The translations under genes were made by a program, and so were the position numbers. A DNA stretch of 64,000 bases from the NCBI RefSeq assembly GCF_024323335.1, contig NC_066581.1, positions 181,033,330 through 181,097,329 on the forward strand, read 5' to 3'. Below the pieces are notes generated by a model. It saw only the letters and a program-made list of their open reading frames with translations, did not search any database and was not told where the DNA came from. Below, in pieces: positions 59,019 to 64,000 of this stretch; the first letter of the stretch is position 1; every line of letters begins with the position of its first letter. The stretch comes from Lathyrus oleraceus. Its lineage: Eukaryota > Streptophyta > Magnoliopsida > Fabales > Fabaceae.

Positions 59019-61923
59019 GAGCCCTTTTTGTGTGCATATGTACTTGGTATAAAGTGATGTTTACAAACAAATACCGTGGGGGATGAGAAAAGAATTCATT
59101 AATTATCTTTTTATGTTTGACAAGACCTTCGGTCTTGTGCCTACGTACCAACATAAAAATGAGGGATCAAAACCTTGTAGTTCGTGATACAAATTTCAAA
59201 ATGGATGCATTATTTTTAACAAAAATTAATTTTGAAAGGCACAAAGGCCTAAAATGGTTTGAATGACTTAGTTCTTTTTGGTTTTTTGAAAGTTTAAGTC
59301 AAGTATAATTAAGTCGATTTACAAGTTTGATTTAAGAAAAGAAGTTTGAAAATGCAATGGCATAAGGCCAAAGTTTCTATCTTTTTTTAAAAGTTGTCAA
59401 AGTTTAGAACAAAAGTAGTTCACACAAAGAAGATTTTGAAAAATGGAGGGGGAGATTTTGAAATTAAATAAATGGGGAGAAGATGAAGAGACTATCCTAT
59501 GTACAAAATTAAAAGTTTACAGTTGAAAAGATCTGACCAAATGGGTAGCAATCCAATAGACAAGAATGTCAATAGAAACCCAGAATTCCCTTGGACTTTT
59601 AGAATGAAGAAACACAAATGCACATTTATATCTTGAAGAGAGAGGCATCAAATAAAGATGGCCACATCCAAGCTTTTCCATTCCATTATCTTCTCCAAAA
59701 TAGCCCATGGACAGATGAATTCCACAAGTCACAAGTTCAAAATAACAGCTTTACAATGATCATGTTGCAAATGAACTTAGAGAGGTCTTCAAAGATGTAT
59801 CAGATGAATTTCAAATTACAAGCATTTGGTTCTTCAACAAGTTGGCATTGGCCAAGTCCTTTATCTAAGTTCATTTGTCCAAGATCAAGCCAACAGTCCA
59901 CCCAAAAGTTTTTTTTAGGGTTTTTTGTTATTATTATGTACATTAATGGTCAAAGACCACACAAACAAGCAAAGTATACACAAACAAGATATATCACACA
60001 ATATGGTCCAAGTGGACAAAGTGAAAATTGCATTAACATAAACAATTAGAATGATATGAACAATGGCAAATGAATAGGGGGCAAAAATTAAATGGCATTA
60101 AAGTAAAGGACTTAAAATTAAAAGTTAGTTGTTAATGAGCTAGAAGTTAGTATCGTTTTGCTTTTGCTTTTCATTTTCAAGACACTTTGGAGAACACTCA
60201 ACCCACTTATCACAAGCATGAATCCTTGAGCCAAAACATCTTCCAAAGGAAGGAAAGAAGGCCAAGATTCCAGACAATACCATGAAAGAGGGGAGACTTA
60301 CAATCTCACTAACTAGAATGCTTATGCCTTTTATGTCACAAATTTATCGCTATGTTAAGCATCGTAATTGGACTTATGTAGAAGTCACAACTATTTGAGG
60401 TCGGGCAATAGAATTTTGGTGTTAATGCATGTTATAGACATAGTATAATGGACTATGCTCATGAAACATATCATACACAAAAAGAATATGCAAAAGGTGT
60501 GACCTAATCTCATCCATACTCATGTCAATTTTTCAATCAACTAGCATTAGTACTTTGAGATGTCATAGGCCAAATGGAAAGAATGAATGAAGAAAGGGAA
60601 TAAGAAAAAGTGGGAGGGGAATGGATCAAAACACAAATTGGTCAAAGGAGGACTTTTCCCAAATTAATATCATCCATTAATTTTGGGAGATGGAATGTAC
60701 ATTCCATCAATCCCCTAAATCCAATGATATTAGTTTGACAAAGTCAAATCAACCTTGACCAAGGCCCAACAACAAGAGTCAAACATAAACAAATCATCAC
60801 AATTGGTCAACAAATTTATTTGGCATTTATTCAAATTAAAAAATACTAAAATAGTGCATTTAAATTAAATATGGTTTGTCCAATTCCTAAAATATCATCA
60901 AAACACCAAAGAAATGACCATGAGATTTATCATAGTTCAAACAAGGTCAAAGGACCTTGGATAAAAAAATTCATAATTTTTGGAATATTAATAATGAAAA
61001 CAAATGCAAAATTAATTAATTCATGAAAATATTAATAATGATCCAAAAAATAATTTTAATTCAGAGTATGAAATAGAAAAATATTTTAAAATATTTGGTG
61101 AAAGTCCCATATTTTTTGGATAAATATTGAATTTAATATGTATTATTTAAAATAATGGAATTATAATTAAAATTAAAATATCAGAAAAAACGTGGACCAC
61201 TTGATCTCCCTCATTAATTGAGGTGGCAGATCAAGTGGCCAGAATCACGCGTGAGACATGCCAGCGCGCCATAACATTGGTATTCAAAAGGAACGATCGT
61301 GATTAAAACAAATTACATGGATCCTGTGGCTGTGAGACATGCCAGCGCATGGCCGGAGCTGTAGCTCCGTTCTTCTTCTCCGGTAAACCTCAACGGACTG
61401 GTACACCTTCAACCATCACCAAAATTAAAAACAAGGACATGATTTCAAAGTAAAAATGGCATTGAGTTCGAATCTGGCCTCAATTCACTCTAACTCCAAG
61501 TATATTGAGAGATACATGGAGTTGAAATTTGAGGTACATGAACTGAGTTGCTTCGATTTGGCCTCAAAGCAACTCAATCTTCTTGCCTACATTGATAGGA
61601 CTTCAGGCAACCAAAGAATCAATAGAATTGAGCAAGAATTTGAGAGAATCAAAGAGATCAAAATTTCTAGAAAATACCTTCAATGGAGGTATGGATTCAA
61701 CTGATCTTGATCTTGCTCGTGCTTGTTCTCACTCCAAATGCTTGCAGAAGAAGGATTGAATGCTTACAAGGCTGTGGATTCCTGGAGATTTGAATTTCAA
61801 AACAGTGGAAATTCAACCTCAAATTCAAATGAATTTCTCAGGTTTATGCTTTGCAAAGTGAGGGTAAGAGATGGGGGATCAAAGCTGGCGCGAATGTGTC
61901 TTGATTGTTGAGCATATGAGGTT

Positions 61924-61933
61924 CTATTTATAG
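61924..61933 (-). promoter_or_regulatory. LTR TATA box, G
   Basis: The minus strand reads CTATAAATAG in the place equivalent to 17031-17039 of C. Confidence 0.6.
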
Positions 61934-62487
61934 GTGAAACCATTGATATTTTCACCCTTGAAATCAGTTTCCAAATTTGGTCATTGATGATGTATGGGTG
62001 CATGGGCGCGTATAGGCCCATAAAATCATTTCAATAAGTCCACAAATAAATGTTAGATAGTCTAAATTCAGCTTGGATTGCAAGGCAAGTTTGCATTTGG
62101 ATTTGAAGTTTGATCTTTGCCAAGTGATGACACCATGTTCATGCCATGCGCAACCTATGAATTCCTTGTCCAAAATGAATGAACTTGAGCTCTTTGGAAA
62201 GGTGAGATCAAGAGGAATAACTTTCATGTTCAATACTTTTTCATTTGGAGCTTGGAACTTGAAGAAATTTGAGGTGGCAGTTTGGAAATTTTTGACATAT
62301 CAAAATTTTTTATATGAGCTTCAAATGAGAAAAGTGTCTTCATCAAAGTTGTATATCTCTCAAAGACCTTAAAAATGGTAACCAATTTCATGTCATTTGA
62401 ATTTAAAATGATAGAGTTATGCATTTTTGAAGTTTGGAAAAATCACTTGATCAATGGTATAGGTCAAAAGTGACCTATAATGTACAC

Positions 62488-64000
62488 TGTAGCGGGGTAT
62501 TCGTTACCTTATGGTTTATTGACTAAACCAAAAGTAAGCATACAATTCGAGTCACCACCACACTTTTATTTGTGCAAAGGAAAGGCTAAAAAGCGAACAA
62601 AAGCCAAGTAAGAAGTTTTATCAAATAAAAAATTAATAAAAATGTCAGAGATCTGGATAAAGGGGTTGGTTATGAAATGGGAAGGTTTTAAGCACCAAAA
62701 ACATCCTTAGTACTCTAAGGGAACCCTTTTTGCAAATATGTGTTGTAGGTTGGTATTTGTGAAAATATTTGTGCAAACAAGATTAGAGGGATGAGAAAAG
62801 AATATTATCTTTACAATTTTGTTGTTTGAATGGATGAAGCCGTTGCCTACGTACCATCACAAAGGTAGGAACAAAACCTCGTAGTTCGGGGTAAAAATCT
62901 CAAAAGATTGGTGAATTGATTTGATCAAAATCCTTAAGGTCTTTGGTTATCAAAGGGAGAAAACTCAACCTAAACCAATAATCCACCATGTGAGGAGAGC
63001 TTCAACATACTAGTGAGGGGTTAACCCTATAATAAGTATGGAAGACTTATAGTCCAATCACTAAGGATAAGGTGAGGTTTATATCAACCACTATTATAAC
63101 TCAAACCTATGACTAATGTTTATGAAAAACGTTTTTTAACAAAGGTGGCCATTGGAACCACAAAAACAACTTGAAGCGAGTTGTATTTACAAGTTAGAAG
63201 TATTTACAAAAATGAAGTCAAAGTATGATTAGGATTCATTCAAAATGAGTATTAATGAAAAGATTTTGAAAAGTCAAAGGCCTAAGGCCTAGGTTTCTAA
63301 TTTGAAACAAAGTCAAAGTTTGCACATAAATGAGTTTGGCTTGGGTTAGAGTGGAGAGAAGAAGATAAGGGCTAATCCTAAACATGTAAAGATAAGAGAA
63401 GAGATAAAACCCTTGGAGTTCCTTTTCTTGAGATCATAAAGATGATTCAAGATGCTCATTTCCTTTGGACTTAGCAATCATTCAAGCAATCAGACAAATA
63501 TTATATTCAAGCTCCTAGGATCTCCATTTGGATTGTCTCCCTTAACTTGGCTACTCATGACAATGGTCCCTCTTACTATCTCAAGAATGGAATCCCTATC
63601 ACACAAGAGCAAACATCAAAAAATTCACAACACAATAAGAGAAATGGACAAAGAATGAGTTTAGATTAGGGGTCCTTTGAAGTCAACTTTAAGATTTAGC
63701 ATTCTAAAGGCATGAGGCCTAGTTGCTCTTCAACAAGTTTAGCATTCTAAAGGCATGAGGCCTAGTTTCTCTTGAACTCCTTTAAGCATAGGTAAGGTCC
63801 TAATTCTAAGTCCTTTCTCCTTTTTGCATTGGGTTCACATAAACAAAGACAAAAAAAAACACAAAACAACAATATATTTATATACAATAATGAGCTCAAA
63901 TGAGAAAAAGGAAAATGACATAAACATAAAATATGAGCTCTAGTGAGCAAAGTGAAAAGTCAGTATGAATAAATGAGCAAGAAAGTAAATTGCAAGAAAT
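62488..64000 (-). repeat. LTR H, partial (right end outside window)
   Basis: Begins tgtagcggggtattcgttacc and matches the plus-strand LTR piece at 5641-6509 in reverse complement. TACAC at 62483-62487 is the candidate left TSD. No gene seen to the window end. Confidence 0.8.
62705..62720 (-). other. U5 stem-loop of H, CCTTAG-AGTA-CTAAGG
   Basis: Same as 6277-6292 in the opposite orientation. Confidence 0.65.

Larger units (their letters stand above)
58790..62487 (-). repeat. LTR G (Ogre/Tat, family C-like), truncated by LTR H
   Basis: Begins (plus strand) tgtagcgggaaattcatgacc inside the C 5' LTR and aligns with the C 3' LTR to about 17633, without the 250-bp deletion. CAATG at 58785-58789 is the candidate left TSD. 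Cut at 62488 by LTR H. Confidence 0.85.

Overview
The window is plant nuclear DNA made entirely of LTR retrotransposons; I found no host gene, rRNA, tRNA gene or bacterial feature. Most of it belongs to the Ogre/Tat branch of Ty3/gypsy: very long LTRs (about 4.6 kb), a primer-binding site (PBS) matching a tRNA-Arg 3' end, an extra ORF1 before gag, a small intron between protease and reverse transcriptase (RT), and two RNase H domains in tandem. One element is a Tekay/Del-type chromovirus. Dense nested Ogre copies are typical of Fabeae legumes (Pisum, Vicia, Lathyrus, Lens). That assignment is inference from element types, not a match to a known locus.

Layout, left to right. 1-2974: LTR fragment (minus). 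2975-5640: dead Ogre pol fragment A (minus). 5641-6509: 3' part of a plus-strand LTR. 6510-9017: dead pol fragment B (minus), cut in its intron by element F (plus). F shows its 5' LTR (9018-13645), PBS and 5' leader, and is cut at 13845 by element C (minus). C fills the rest of the window to 58789: 3' LTR 13845-18489, 3' UTR, pol, protease, gag, ORF1, PBS and part of its 5' LTR. C carries two complete nested elements. D (19210-36421, TSD AGAGT) lies in the C 3' UTR and is a very young non-autonomous Ogre relative. E (45217-53776, TSD CTTAG) lies in C gag and is a chromovirus whose polyprotein has one stop codon. The C 5' LTR is cut at 58790 by LTR G, which is cut at 62488 by LTR H, so the nesting order is B, F, C, G, H.

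No element here looks autonomous. C has several nonsense and frameshift changes. D has lost RT, RNase H and most of integrase but keeps LTRs, PBS, polypurine tract, an intron with intact splice signals and a long structured 3' UTR, so it must have been moved by proteins from elsewhere. E is closest to functional.

The most interesting signals are non-coding. (1) A stem-loop with an AGTA loop and covarying stems sits in U5 of several divergent LTR families. (2) About 36 hairpins with loop CGGTAA (sense) and changing but complementary stems form an array in the D 3' UTR. (3) Many 3' UTR motifs are complementary to the element's own PBS. (4) A block of conserved hairpins just after pol is shared by C and D. 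(5) The E LTR has a 72-bp repeat carrying paired GTTAACCGGTTAAC palindromes spaced 21 bp apart.
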